From assembly GCA_002127415.1 (NCBI GenBank), contig MWJR01000037.1:1-8325 (forward strand): DNA of 8,325 nt, given 5' to 3'. The position numbers and the translations under genes are program-made. Below the pieces are notes generated by a model. That model worked only from the letters and a program-made list of their open reading frames with translations, ran no database searches and was not told the DNA's origin. Of the stretch, positions 1-6,431 are shown in pieces (the stretch's first letter is position 1; each line of letters opens with the position of its first letter). The stretch is from Calditrichaeota bacterium AABM5.125.24 (lineage in GTDB: Bacteria; Electryoneota; AABM5-125-24; Hatepunaeales; Hatepunaeaceae).

Positions 1-2301
1 CAGGTCTGTTATAAACCTTGTGTCGCCTGTCCCTGGGTTCATCTGGTAGACCTGGGCGTCGGTGGGCCCACCGCGACAGAACAGATACAGGCTGTATCCT
101 TCCGGGGCGTCCTGGTGCCAGGCCAGCCCGTGAATGAAGAGCCGTTCGCGGTTTTCTATCCGTTCCAGCACTTCACCAGAACGGTCTATGGCCACCACCT
201 CGCTGACCGCATTCGCCACCCAGAACCTATCGCCCCGCCTGTCCCAGGTGATGGCTCGGTTGTAATCGAATGGTCCCGGGAAGTAGTCGCGTATTGTCCC
301 ATGTTCGTCAATCCCGATGATCTCCCACCTGTCGGTTCCGTATATCAGCCTTCCGTCCCAGGCCAGGTCCGCCATTCCCAGCGGATACTGGCCCGGTTGT
401 TCAATTGTATCCACCAGTTCACCATCGCGGCTGACCACGTAGATTCGGTTTGGATTGCCGGTTCCGCTTATCAGCAGGTTATCGCCGTTGAAGACGGCGC
501 CGAACAGGCGGTTGGTTCCGGCAAGCTCACCGCTGGCAAGGCTCAGCCTGGTCTGCCAGGGACGCAGGTTCCGGGCTGGATTGATATCGTGAAAGTGGCT
601 CCGGTAATTGAGCGCTCCCGAACCGTGATTATGAAACTCGGCCTCAACATGAGCCGTGCTGTCAGGGGGAACCGTCGCCTCCACAAGCTGTTCGAGGTCG
701 GTCTGTAGAAGACAGTAGGCGAGCGGAACGTTCATCCGCGTGACCCGGTCCGGGGAAACGTTGATGAAGCCTGAGGTATGCTCGAGGTATTCAGGGTGTG
801 TGAATCTCACCGTATATCGCGAGGGTGGAACACGGTCCAGATGGAAATCGCCATCACCGCCTGTGAGGGTAGCCAGTCCGTGCAGATTGACCCTTGCGCC
901 CGCCACGGCCTGGTCATTCTCGGCGTCGAACACCTGACCCTCGACCGATCCGAAGTCGTCTCCAATGTAGTATAAAACCGGCAGCTCCACCAACATCGAA
1001 TCGGGATTCTGGTATTGAAACTGGATCCAGTTCGACATCAACAACTGGTCAACCTGGTCGGAATAGAACCGTAGCAGCAACCGGTCCGTCCCCTCCGGAG
1101 CTATCGAAATATGATCGCGATTGATGGTCAGCCAGTCCTGATCCGGATCATCCAGGCAGATGTCGATCTCGAGTTGGCCGTCACCCCGGTTATGAACAAT
1201 TACCACCTGTGAAGTATCGACATTATCATCGGTGATCATAAAGACCTCATCCGGTTCAAAGACCGGTTCGGCAGGCATCCATTCTGTAACCGTGAGTTCA
1301 ATAGGGATCCTGACCTCCGGCTGCTCCGGATCGTTGCTGTGCAGGACGATCTCCCGGGTATAATCACCCGGTTCAAGGATCAGCCGGGTTTCGATGAAGA
1401 AGAACAGATCTTCAGAACTGTTCGGTGCGATCCGCCCGTAAAACGGGTTAATCAACAGCCAGCCGGAGCCCCCCCGGGACCACATCACCGCGTTGAGCAG
1501 CAGTTGGGTCATAGCCTCGTTGTATTGCCACCAGTCCATACCGATGTAAACCACCCCGCCTCGACCGATTCGCCTGGCGGTGATATTATTACCGTCATAC
1601 TCAACCGCCCTGGTGACGGCCACAGCGTCTTCGTCATCCGAGGTATGCACGTTGCTCCCGTGCAGACCGACGTAATAGGCTATCCCGGCATTAACCGGAT
1701 GAAGCCCGACCGCCTCGCATTCGAGAGGATAGACCTGCTCGCTGATCTCTATATCAAGAAGCCTTGTCCCAGCCAGGAACGCAGCCCCTTCACCGGTATA
1801 ATCCGTAACCACCATATATCCAGCGTGTTCCGCCAGGAAACACTCAATAACCCCTCCCAACTCGACTCCATGACGGTGAAGCGTCTCAGGTGAACCCTCA
1901 TCCTGAGCCGGGATCAACAGCACACTGGATCTGGAAAGCAGCTCTTCGAGCTCATCCGGCTCGTGGCCCTCGAACATAGTCAGTCGATAATCGATACCTA
2001 TATTGGACAGGCTGGTGAGCAGGTGCTGCAGCTCCCAGTCCTGGTCGGCATGACGCGTCCATACCACTATTCCCAGCACATTGTCGCGGTCGGGAGATCC
2101 CTGGTCGACCCGGACTATCAACAGGCTGTCGCCGTCGTTAGATACGTTGATCACACCACCAGCCCTGACCCCTTGCGGCAATTCGAAGCTGAATCTTTCA
2201 GGATCGACTGTGATATGTGGCTGGGCTGAGACGCCTGCCCAGCCTAAAAGACTGACCATCAGTGGAACAGTTAGTAAGCGATATAGCTTGACTATTATCA
2301 T
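1..2301 (-). CDS. Large secreted multidomain protein: amidotransferase-like fold, Ig-like repeats, carboxypeptidase-regulatory-like domain, beta-propeller (C-terminus off the window)
   Basis: Translating the minus strand from ATG at 2301 gives 767 codons without a stop, running off the left edge. Residues 1-27 are a signal peptide (basic start, hydrophobic core, end GVSAQ). Residues 28-67 form a short beta domain. Residues 74-278 resemble the class I glutamine-amidotransferase/ThuA fold: VLGIVVW strand, GYMVVTDYTG at 161-170 where a catalytic Cys would sit, and a final GGVVYIGMDWW strand at 248-258. The site has Asp-Tyr instead of Cys, so it is probably non-catalytic. Residues 279-340 are an Ig-like repeat with SNDPEQPEV (322-330), and 344-447 a second, divergent one. 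Residues 448-527 look like a carboxypeptidase-regulatory-like domain (GSVEGQVFDA). From about 590 the sequence resembles a beta-propeller. Function is unknown; surface or extracellular binding is inferred. AGGGAG (2307-2302) touches the ATG with no spacer, so the exact start is uncertain. A C-terminal sorting domain could lie beyond the edge. Confidence 0.88.
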   Translation of the reverse strand, partial: MIIVKLYRLLTVPLMVSLLGWAGVSAQPHITVDPERFSFELPQGVRAGGVINVSNDGDSLLIVRVDQGSPDRDNVLGIVVWTRHADQDWELQHLLTSLSNIGIDYRLTMFEGHEPDELEELLSRSSVLLIPAQDEGSPETLHRHGVELGGVIECFLAEHAGYMVVTDYTGEGAAFLAGTRLLDIEISEQVYPLECEAVGLHPVNAGIAYYVGLHGSNVHTSDDEDAVAVTRAVEYDGNNITARRIGRGGVVYIGMDWWQYNEAMTQLLLNAVMWSRGGSGWLLINPFYGRIAPNSSEDLFFFIETRLILEPGDYTREIVLHSNDPEQPEVRIPIELTVTEWMPAEPVFEPDEVFMITDDNVDTSQVVIVHNRGDGQLEIDICLDDPDQDWLTINRDHISIAPEGTDRLLLRFYSDQVDQLLMSNWIQFQYQNPDSMLVELPVLYYIGDDFGSVEGQVFDAENDQAVAGARVNLHGLATLTGGDGDFHLDRVPPSRYTVRFTHPEYLEHTSGFINVSPDRVTRMNVPLAYCLLQTDLEQLVEATVPPDSTAHVEAEFHNHGSGALNYRSHFHDINPARNLRPWQTRLSLASGELAGTNRLFGAVFNGDNLLISGTGNPNRIYVVSRDGELVDTIEQPGQYPLGMADLAWDGRLIYGTDRWEIIGIDEHGTIRDYFPGPFDYNRAITWDRRGDRFWVANAVSEVVAIDRSGEVLERIENRERLFIHGLAWHQDAPEGYSLYLFCRGGPTDAQVYQMNPGTGDTRFITDL

Positions 2302-2340
2302 CTCCCTTTCGTGTTGCAATGGGTTCGGTTCAACCTCCGC

Positions 2341-2349
2341 ATAATATCA
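2341..2349 (-). promoter_or_regulatory. Possible extended -10 promoter for the secreted protein gene
   Basis: The minus strand reads TG-A-TATTAT (2349-2341), an extended -10 motif with 5 of 6 matches to TATAAT, about 40 bases upstream of the ATG at 2301. The -35 position (about 2369-2364, GTGTAT) is poor, which an extended -10 can tolerate. It would let the gene be transcribed separately from the aminotransferase that ends at 2396. Sequence-only call. Confidence 0.35.
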
Positions 2350-2395
2350 CCCCAGTTCAGAGGATACACTGCCTTAAAAGAGTTCCAGGCTTTAT

Positions 2396-3496
2396 CTAAG
2401 TAATCTTAACGAACTCGTTGAGGGCTTTAGAGATGGACTTCAGCCCTCGCCGGAGGGTTTCCTCACCGGCACCGAAGCTGATCCTGAAGCCGTCATTTAC
2501 ACCGAAGAAACTGCCCGGGATCACCAATGTGTGGTGTTCAGTGGATAACCGCATGCAGAACTCATCCGCTGAGCGCCCATCCCGGAAACGGACGAGGAGG
2601 GATATCCCTCCTGCCGGCACAACATAGTCCAGTTGGGGAAATTCACTCAGAAAATCGCGCAATATCTCAAGGTTAGATGCAGCGATCTGGCGTGCCGATT
2701 TTAGCATACGTTTCCCTGGACCAGTATCCGAGAGCACACGCCAGGCTATGTATTCGGTGATGAACGGTTGAACAACGTGCAGGTAGTCCATCGAACGTTC
2801 TATCTGACGAGATAGCTCCGGCGGTGCTATGACCCAACCCACCCTCAGCCCTCCCAATCCCCAGACCTTGGTCAGACTTCCGGTTGCAATTATTCGCTTA
2901 TGGGTTACGGCGGAAGTGGTGCGCTCGCCGTTCGTCAGGAAAGGGAGGAATACCTCATCTACCAGCAGCCAGCCGTTTCGTGCAGAGACCTGTTCGGCCA
3001 GTTGAATGAAGGTTTCAGGAGGATCATATACCCCGGTGGGGTTGTGAAGGTTGGATAGGACGAGAACCTTGAAAGAGGTGTCATCAATTGATGGATGATC
3101 GGGATCGAGGTGATAATTGTCCTCGCGACGTCGCTTAAGCATTAACGGTGGCTGTTCCGTTAGAGCCTCTGCTAACTTCACGAAGGGCTGATAGGCAGGG
3201 GATTCAACCATTACACGGTCACCGCGTTCGACGATCGCGGCCAGGACGGTGAAGTTGCCCATACTGGCCCCTGGGGTGATGGCTATCCGTGCCGGCTCCA
3301 CGGCAAACCTCTCGGCGAGCAGCTCTTTGAGCGGTGGGTAACCGTAGAGGTTATCTCCATAGAGTGGCAGGTCGTCCGGTCTGATGCCGAGATCACGAAG
3401 GCTGGCAGGTCCGCTGATGCCGCTGTTTGATAGGTCGATGAGGTCGCCTGATTGGCGTTTATACCAATCAAGGAACTCGATTGTTGTGAGGTGCAA
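2396..3496 (-). CDS. PLP-dependent aminotransferase, class I/II (fold type I)
   Basis: A 366-residue protein of typical length for the aspartate aminotransferase superfamily; it should move an amino group between an amino acid and a 2-oxo acid in the cytoplasm. Visible landmarks: a cofactor-phosphate loop near GASMGN (76-81), NPTG (152-155), DEVF (180-183) with the Asp that contacts the pyridine nitrogen, the Schiff-base lysine K210 in SLTKVWGLGGLRVGW, R218, and the probable carboxylate-binding R338 in FRISFG. The usual Tyr of the DxxY motif is Phe183. Substrate cannot be told from sequence. The only available start is TTG at 3496, since an in-frame TGA (the kinase stop, 3502-3500) lies two codons upstream and the first in-frame ATG is at residue 79. 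No good Shine-Dalgarno is seen, so translation is probably coupled to the kinase. Confidence 0.92.
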   Translation of the reverse strand: MHLTTIEFLDWYKRQSGDLIDLSNSGISGPASLRDLGIRPDDLPLYGDNLYGYPPLKELLAERFAVEPARIAITPGASMGNFTVLAAIVERGDRVMVESPAYQPFVKLAEALTEQPPLMLKRRREDNYHLDPDHPSIDDTSFKVLVLSNLHNPTGVYDPPETFIQLAEQVSARNGWLLVDEVFLPFLTNGERTTSAVTHKRIIATGSLTKVWGLGGLRVGWVIAPPELSRQIERSMDYLHVVQPFITEYIAWRVLSDTGPGKRMLKSARQIAASNLEILRDFLSEFPQLDYVVPAGGISLLVRFRDGRSADEFCMRLSTEHHTLVIPGSFFGVNDGFRISFGAGEETLRRGLKSISKALNEFVKIT

Positions 3497-3499
3497 CGG

Positions 3500-4387
3500 T
3501 CAACTATCCGGCTTGACCGCGATCTTGAGGGCTCCCTTCAGGACTTCGATGTCTATCTGTTCTCCAGCGGGTATCGGTGTGCCGTCTATGTGCACGTTGC
3601 CGGCAATGGGTCTGGTCACCGTCACCCTTTTCGCCAGATGGTGGACATATCCCGGGATTGTCCATGCACGCTGACGGAACATCTCGGGCGAATACTTAAC
3701 CGAATTGAGGAGGCTGTGGCGAGGGATGAGGCAGACGTCGAGCAGACCGTCATCCTCAAGGGCCTTGGGGGCTATGGACACACCGACGCCGTATTCGCGC
3801 ATATTGGCAACGCTGAACAGCATCGGTCGACCGCTGTATTGCCAGCCGTCCGGTTCAGCCGTAATTTGGATCTCCTGGGGTTCATACTGAAGGAAGGTGC
3901 TGAGCGTGGCTGTGTAGTAGGGGATAACCCCCCTGATCCGCGACCCCTGAAACAGGGTGGCGATAACCGCTTCCCAGCCTATACCACAGGATACCAGGAA
4001 TATATGATCGTCTATCTTGCCTACGTCGATGTTACGGAAGGATGGATCACTGATCAGCTTCAAGGCTGGCTCAAGACGGAGGGGTATCCCTACATTTCTG
4101 GCAAAGCCGTTACCGGAACCGGTCGGGACCACCCCCAGAGCGGTCTCGCTGTTTAAGACCCCCTGGGCTGCTTCGTTGATGGTTCCGTCACCGCCGACGG
4201 CTACCACCAGATCACAGCCGTTCTCAGCAGATCTTGCGGCTATCTCCCGCACATGACCCGGACGCCGGGATTTTAACACCGAAATCCGTCGATTGGTGGC
4301 CCCGTGGTGCTTTCGAATCAGGTAGTGCAGATGTTTGACGAACTTTGGCGTGCCGGATTTGGGATTGATTATAAATACTATGCGCAG
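3500..4387 (-). CDS. Diacylglycerol/sphingosine-kinase-like lipid kinase (DAGK catalytic domain), likely CTG start
   Basis: A 295-residue protein of the YegS/BmrU/DgkB-type family, which transfers a phosphate from ATP to a lipid hydroxyl at the inner face of the membrane. Starting from CTG at 4387 the N-terminus reads MRIVFIINPKSG, the classic family opening. GGDGTINE follows at residues 65-72 (nucleotide-binding loop), then PTGSGNGFAR at 88-97, EDDGLLDV at 210-217 and the C-terminal VHIDGTPI near 265-272. No ATG, GTG or TTG lies in frame between the upstream TAG (4480-4478) and a GTG at 4279, and starting at 4279 would delete the INPKSG strand. A GGAG sits seven bases before the CTG. The gene ends three bases before the aminotransferase start. 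The lipid substrate is not predictable; roles in phospholipid turnover or unusual lipid synthesis are both possible. Confidence 0.92.
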   Translation of the reverse strand: MRIVFIINPKSGTPKFVKHLHYLIRKHHGATNRRISVLKSRRPGHVREIAARSAENGCDLVVAVGGDGTINEAAQGVLNSETALGVVPTGSGNGFARNVGIPLRLEPALKLISDPSFRNIDVGKIDDHIFLVSCGIGWEAVIATLFQGSRIRGVIPYYTATLSTFLQYEPQEIQITAEPDGWQYSGRPMLFSVANMREYGVGVSIAPKALEDDGLLDVCLIPRHSLLNSVKYSPEMFRQRAWTIPGYVHHLAKRVTVTRPIAGNVHIDGTPIPAGEQIDIEVLKGALKIAVKPDS

Positions 4388-4394
4388 CCTTAAA

Positions 4395-4398
4395 CTCC
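4395..4398 (-). promoter_or_regulatory. Shine-Dalgarno GGAG that selects the CTG start of the lipid kinase
   Basis: GGAG on the minus strand (4398-4395) is followed by seven bases and then CTG at 4387. The spacing is ideal, and the resulting N-terminus matches the family. This is the main evidence that CTG is the initiation codon. Confidence 0.6.
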
Positions 4399-4463
4399 GT
4401 TCTGTACGGTTGACCGATTGAACGGCTGTCCAATCCTTGAAGCGCTTGATAATATAACAATAT

Positions 4464-4493
4464 AATATATCTATAGCCTATCTGTTTATGCAA
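4464..4493 (-). promoter_or_regulatory. Weak candidate promoter for the kinase-aminotransferase pair
   Basis: TTGCAT (4493-4488) is followed by 18 bases and TATATT (4469-4464) on the minus strand, inside a very AT-rich stretch upstream of the kinase. Other hexamer choices are possible in such sequence, so the exact position is uncertain. Confidence 0.3.
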
Positions 4494-4616
4494 TTATCTT
4501 GAGGTATGACCACATTTCACATAGATTATATTAAATACGGGTTCGGAGGAGATGTCCCCCTGATTTATTTACTTCGGCTAATTCTAAGTTGCCTAATAAA
4601 GCATATTCATTAATCC

Positions 4617-4671
4617 GTAGTCGGGGTTGTCTCCAACCGCGACAGTCGGGGTTTGAGACAACCCCGACTAC
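4617..4671. repeat. REPIN-like doublet: two inverted GTAG-headed palindromes
   Basis: The ends form a perfect 17-bp inverted repeat: GTAGTCGGGGTTGTCTC at 4617-4633 and its complement at 4655-4671. It extends inward by four more pairs (AACC/GGTT) after one mismatch. Each half is also its own hairpin: 4620-4643 (one mismatch in a 10-bp stem, TCTC loop) and 4644-4669 (AGTCGGGGTT/AACCCCGACT). Read outward-in, the two 28-base halves differ at only three positions. GTAG at both outer ends plus paired inverted hairpins is the layout of a REP doublet (REPIN/BIME). It sits in a noncoding AT-rich gap of about 290 bases (4481-4767), in which nothing else is evident except candidate promoters. Confidence 0.75.
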
Positions 4672-4676
4672 CAATT

Positions 4677-4706
4677 TTGGCATTACGAGAATTTCCGCAA
4701 TTTATT
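4677..4706 (+). promoter_or_regulatory. Candidate promoter for the 4768 gene
   Basis: TTGGCA (4677-4682, 5 of 6 to TTGACA) is followed by 18 bases and TTTATT (4701-4706, 4 of 6 to TATAAT), about 60 bases before the GTG start at 4768. It begins six bases after the end of the palindromic doublet. Confidence 0.35.
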
Positions 4707-4767
4707 ACAAGGATCATTGCCGCCCACGAGGTTTCAGAGCCCGCAATAACATATTAGCGGACGAGCT

Positions 4768-5313
4768 GTGATAAACAGCACTGCAAAGGCGTTTTTTCTG
4801 ATGTTCTCGCTTCTTTCACCGCTCTGTGTGCTGCCCGGGTATTGTGTTGAGTGGCAGGTGGGTGGGGGTGTGAACCTTTATGGCGCTGCCGGCAATCTGG
4901 ATTTGGCTGAACCAGGAGTTGATGTGGAGATATTCCTCGGTATGCAGGGAGACTCCGGAGGAGTCTGGCGGGCCTGTTTGGATAGATTTGCACCGCAGCT
5001 TGACCCTGATGAGGCTCTGACCTCGGCCGATATGACGACTGCATGGCTGCTGCGTGGCGCCGATGTTCGGTTCAGGAGCTTCACTACTACCTTCAACGCT
5101 GGTATGGGGATCGGGTGGTATCACCGGGAATCCGAGGAGCGATCAGTCACGGTCGGATCCGTCGGCTTCAGGGCTGATATCCTGATGCGGGTTTACAGCC
5201 TCTCTGCTGTGACGTTCAATATCGGCATCTCATATCGCGGCAGCCCCATCCCGGATACGGGATGCTACAATGACAGGATAGGTTTAACGGCAATCCTCGT
5301 CGGTCATCCCTGA
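4768..5313 (+). CDS. Small exported protein, probable outer-membrane beta-barrel, unknown function
   Basis: A 181-residue protein I do not recognise. It opens with an N-terminal signal sequence (lysine at 7, hydrophobic FFLMFSLLSPLCVLPG at 9-24), then alternating polar/hydrophobic stretches rich in Gly and aromatics, such as WQVGGGVNLYGAAG and VTFNIGISYRG. These look like amphipathic strands of a small outer-membrane barrel. It contains Cys26 in PGYC, but the preceding residues do not make a convincing lipobox. The start is GTG at 4768 with a weak CGGA ahead of it; ATG at 4801 (residue 12) would cut off the positive residue of the signal peptide. It is followed 175 bases later by another barrel-like gene on the same strand, though that one has its own promoter. 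Confidence 0.7.
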   Translation: MINSTAKAFFLMFSLLSPLCVLPGYCVEWQVGGGVNLYGAAGNLDLAEPGVDVEIFLGMQGDSGGVWRACLDRFAPQLDPDEALTSADMTTAWLLRGADVRFRSFTTTFNAGMGIGWYHRESEERSVTVGSVGFRADILMRVYSLSAVTFNIGISYRGSPIPDTGCYNDRIGLTAILVGHP

Positions 5314-5339
5314 TCGGGGCGGGAAGTTCGGGGTAGTGC

Positions 5340-5368
5340 TTGACAAAATCGACCGGCCGGTGTATATT
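5340..5368 (+). promoter_or_regulatory. Near-consensus sigma70-type promoter for the 5488 gene
   Basis: A perfect TTGACA (5340-5345), a 17-base spacer and TATATT (5363-5368, 5 of 6) form the best promoter in the window. Transcription would begin near 5375-5378, leaving a leader of about 110 bases before the ATG at 5488. The leader contains the 5406-5466 hairpins. Confidence 0.72.
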
Positions 5369-5405
5369 CACAAAGGTTATCTGGGGATTTAACAGCAGTT
5401 CCAGA

Positions 5406-5466
5406 GGGCGGACACTTCTGCCCGCCAATGTCCGCCCGAAGTCGGGTCTGGAGCGGGCTCCGCTAC
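5406..5466. repeat. GTAG-headed palindrome cluster in the leader of the 5488 gene
   Basis: Three inverted repeats lie side by side: GGGCGGACA (5406-5414) with TGTCCGCCC (5429-5437), 14-base loop; CCCGA/TCGGG (5435-5446); and GGAGC/GCTCC (5450-5461, GG loop). CTAC at 5463-5466 closes the element, giving GTAG as its 5' end on the minus strand. The CGGACA/TGTCCG core is shared with the repeats at 7316 and 7359. The element lies wholly between the promoter and the start codon, so it should be transcribed. Confidence 0.6.
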
Positions 5467-5487
5467 ATAACAGGGGATGAATCATAC

Positions 5488-6261
5488 ATGCTTCGCGGGA
5501 CTATTTCTACAGCAGCTTTCATAATGGCGGCGATGATCTGTGTGCTGCCGGCTTCATCGTCCGGAGCGGTCAGGACCAGCATTGGAGTGGTGGGGGGCGT
5601 CGGTATCCCTGCGGGGTGGTGGGGGGACAGGTGGGACTACTTCCAAGCTGGCGAGATCAATCTGAGGTATGAGTTCGCCCCCGGCAGCGGTCTCCTGCTG
5701 CTGGCGGGGCTGGGCAAGAACTATTACGCCTCGATGTCGTCTGAAGAGATTTTAGCTGACTCTCGACTGGGTGACATCAGGGATGAGTTTCCATATACCA
5801 TCCTCACCGCGGACCAGGGCGGTTCCTTCAAGCAGCTTCCCGTCGGCTTCGGCTTCTACACCGAACGGATGCTCTGGCGGATGCGCGCCTACGGCTCGCT
5901 TGCTATGGTGATTTACAACTGGAAGTTCGAGCGCAGTCAGGAGTTGGAGGTTGAGGTGAAAACGGATAACGGGCAGGATAGCCGTGAGTACCCTTGGTGG
6001 GATGAGCAGGACGGCACTGATTTGGGGGCTCAGTTCGCCATCGGCGTTCTATATCCCCTGCGCAAGCTGTTCTTCCTCGACCTTTCGCTGGCATACCATC
6101 TGGTTGACATCAGCCAAAAATACGGCGCGGTGGCATATTGGGGCCAGCCGGCGCGCCACCAGCCAGGCGCTCCTGAGGACAGGGCCAGCCAGCTGATAGA
6201 TGAGGCTGAAGGGAGGGTTGACTTCCTGCAGTTACGGCTGGGACTGAGGTATGGTAGATAA
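5488..6261 (+). CDS. Probable outer-membrane beta-barrel protein, unknown function
   Basis: A 257-residue protein I do not recognise. Residues 1-26 are a good signal peptide (MLRGTIS, hydrophobic FIMAAMICVLPA, then SSSGA). The rest shows alternating hydrophobic/polar strands separated by polar loops: IGVVGGVGIPAG, GLLLLAGLGKNYY, LPVGFGFYTE, AYGSLAMVIYNW, LGAQFAIGVLY, FLDLSLAYHL and the final LQLRLGLRYGR. Such a closing strand is typical of barrels, although the protein ends in Arg rather than the usual aromatic. The start is ATG 5488, with AGGGGA 10 bases upstream. An in-frame ATG at 5428 lies inside a palindromic repeat and would place 20 residues before the signal peptide, so it is rejected. 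The gene has a strong promoter (5340-5368) and a terminator-like hairpin 27 bases after the stop. Confidence 0.78.
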   Translation: MLRGTISTAAFIMAAMICVLPASSSGAVRTSIGVVGGVGIPAGWWGDRWDYFQAGEINLRYEFAPGSGLLLLAGLGKNYYASMSSEEILADSRLGDIRDEFPYTILTADQGGSFKQLPVGFGFYTERMLWRMRAYGSLAMVIYNWKFERSQELEVEVKTDNGQDSREYPWWDEQDGTDLGAQFAIGVLYPLRKLFFLDLSLAYHLVDISQKYGAVAYWGQPARHQPGAPEDRASQLIDEAEGRVDFLQLRLGLRYGR

Positions 6262-6287
6262 GGTGATCTGACGACGGCAGAAGAGAT

Positions 6288-6405
6288 GTAGGGGCGTATG
6301 GCTATACGCCCCTATATTTTTGTCCTTTGAGAAGAGGCGCGATCCCTGCTTTCGCAGGGACAGGTTCATCGCACCAGATGCGGGCGTCATAGATGCCGCC
6401 CCTAC
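6288..6405. repeat. Compound palindromic element bounded by GTAG and CTAC
   Basis: This 118-base segment begins with GTAG (6288-6291) and ends with CTAC (6402-6405). It contains three hairpins: TAGGGGCGTAT/ATACGCCCCTA (6289-6299 with 6304-6314, GGCT loop); TCCCTGC/GCAGGGA (6343-6349 with 6354-6360, TTTC loop); and GGGCGtCA/TGcCGCCC (6382-6389 with 6394-6401, one mismatch). The two outer hairpins share the arm GTAGGGGCG. It fills most of the 170-base gap between two convergent genes. Confidence 0.6.
6289..6321 (+). terminator. Likely intrinsic terminator after the 5488 gene
   Basis: A perfect 11-bp GC-rich stem (6289-6299 with 6304-6314) with a four-base loop is followed at once by TATTTTT on the plus strand, 27 bases after the TAA at 6261. 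The same hairpin is the first part of the GTAG-bounded element, so a repeat may be acting as the terminator. On the minus strand no T-tract follows it. Confidence 0.5.
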
Positions 6406-6431
6406 CAGCATACTAAAAGTTAGGAGCCATT

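Noticed and set aside
115..2344. Several plus-strand open frames of 65-197 codons
   Set aside because: They lie antisense to one uninterrupted 767-codon minus-strand frame with a signal peptide and recognisable domains; none shows a family motif.
3452..4156. Plus-strand frame of 234 codons
   Set aside because: Antisense to the lipid kinase and the start of the aminotransferase, both of which have complete family motifs.
4277..4279. GTG as start of the lipid kinase
   Set aside because: It would remove the conserved N-terminal INPKSG strand that is encoded in frame just upstream.
5428..5430. ATG as start of the second barrel gene
   Set aside because: It lies inside a palindromic repeat, has no ribosome site and would put 20 residues in front of a good signal peptide.
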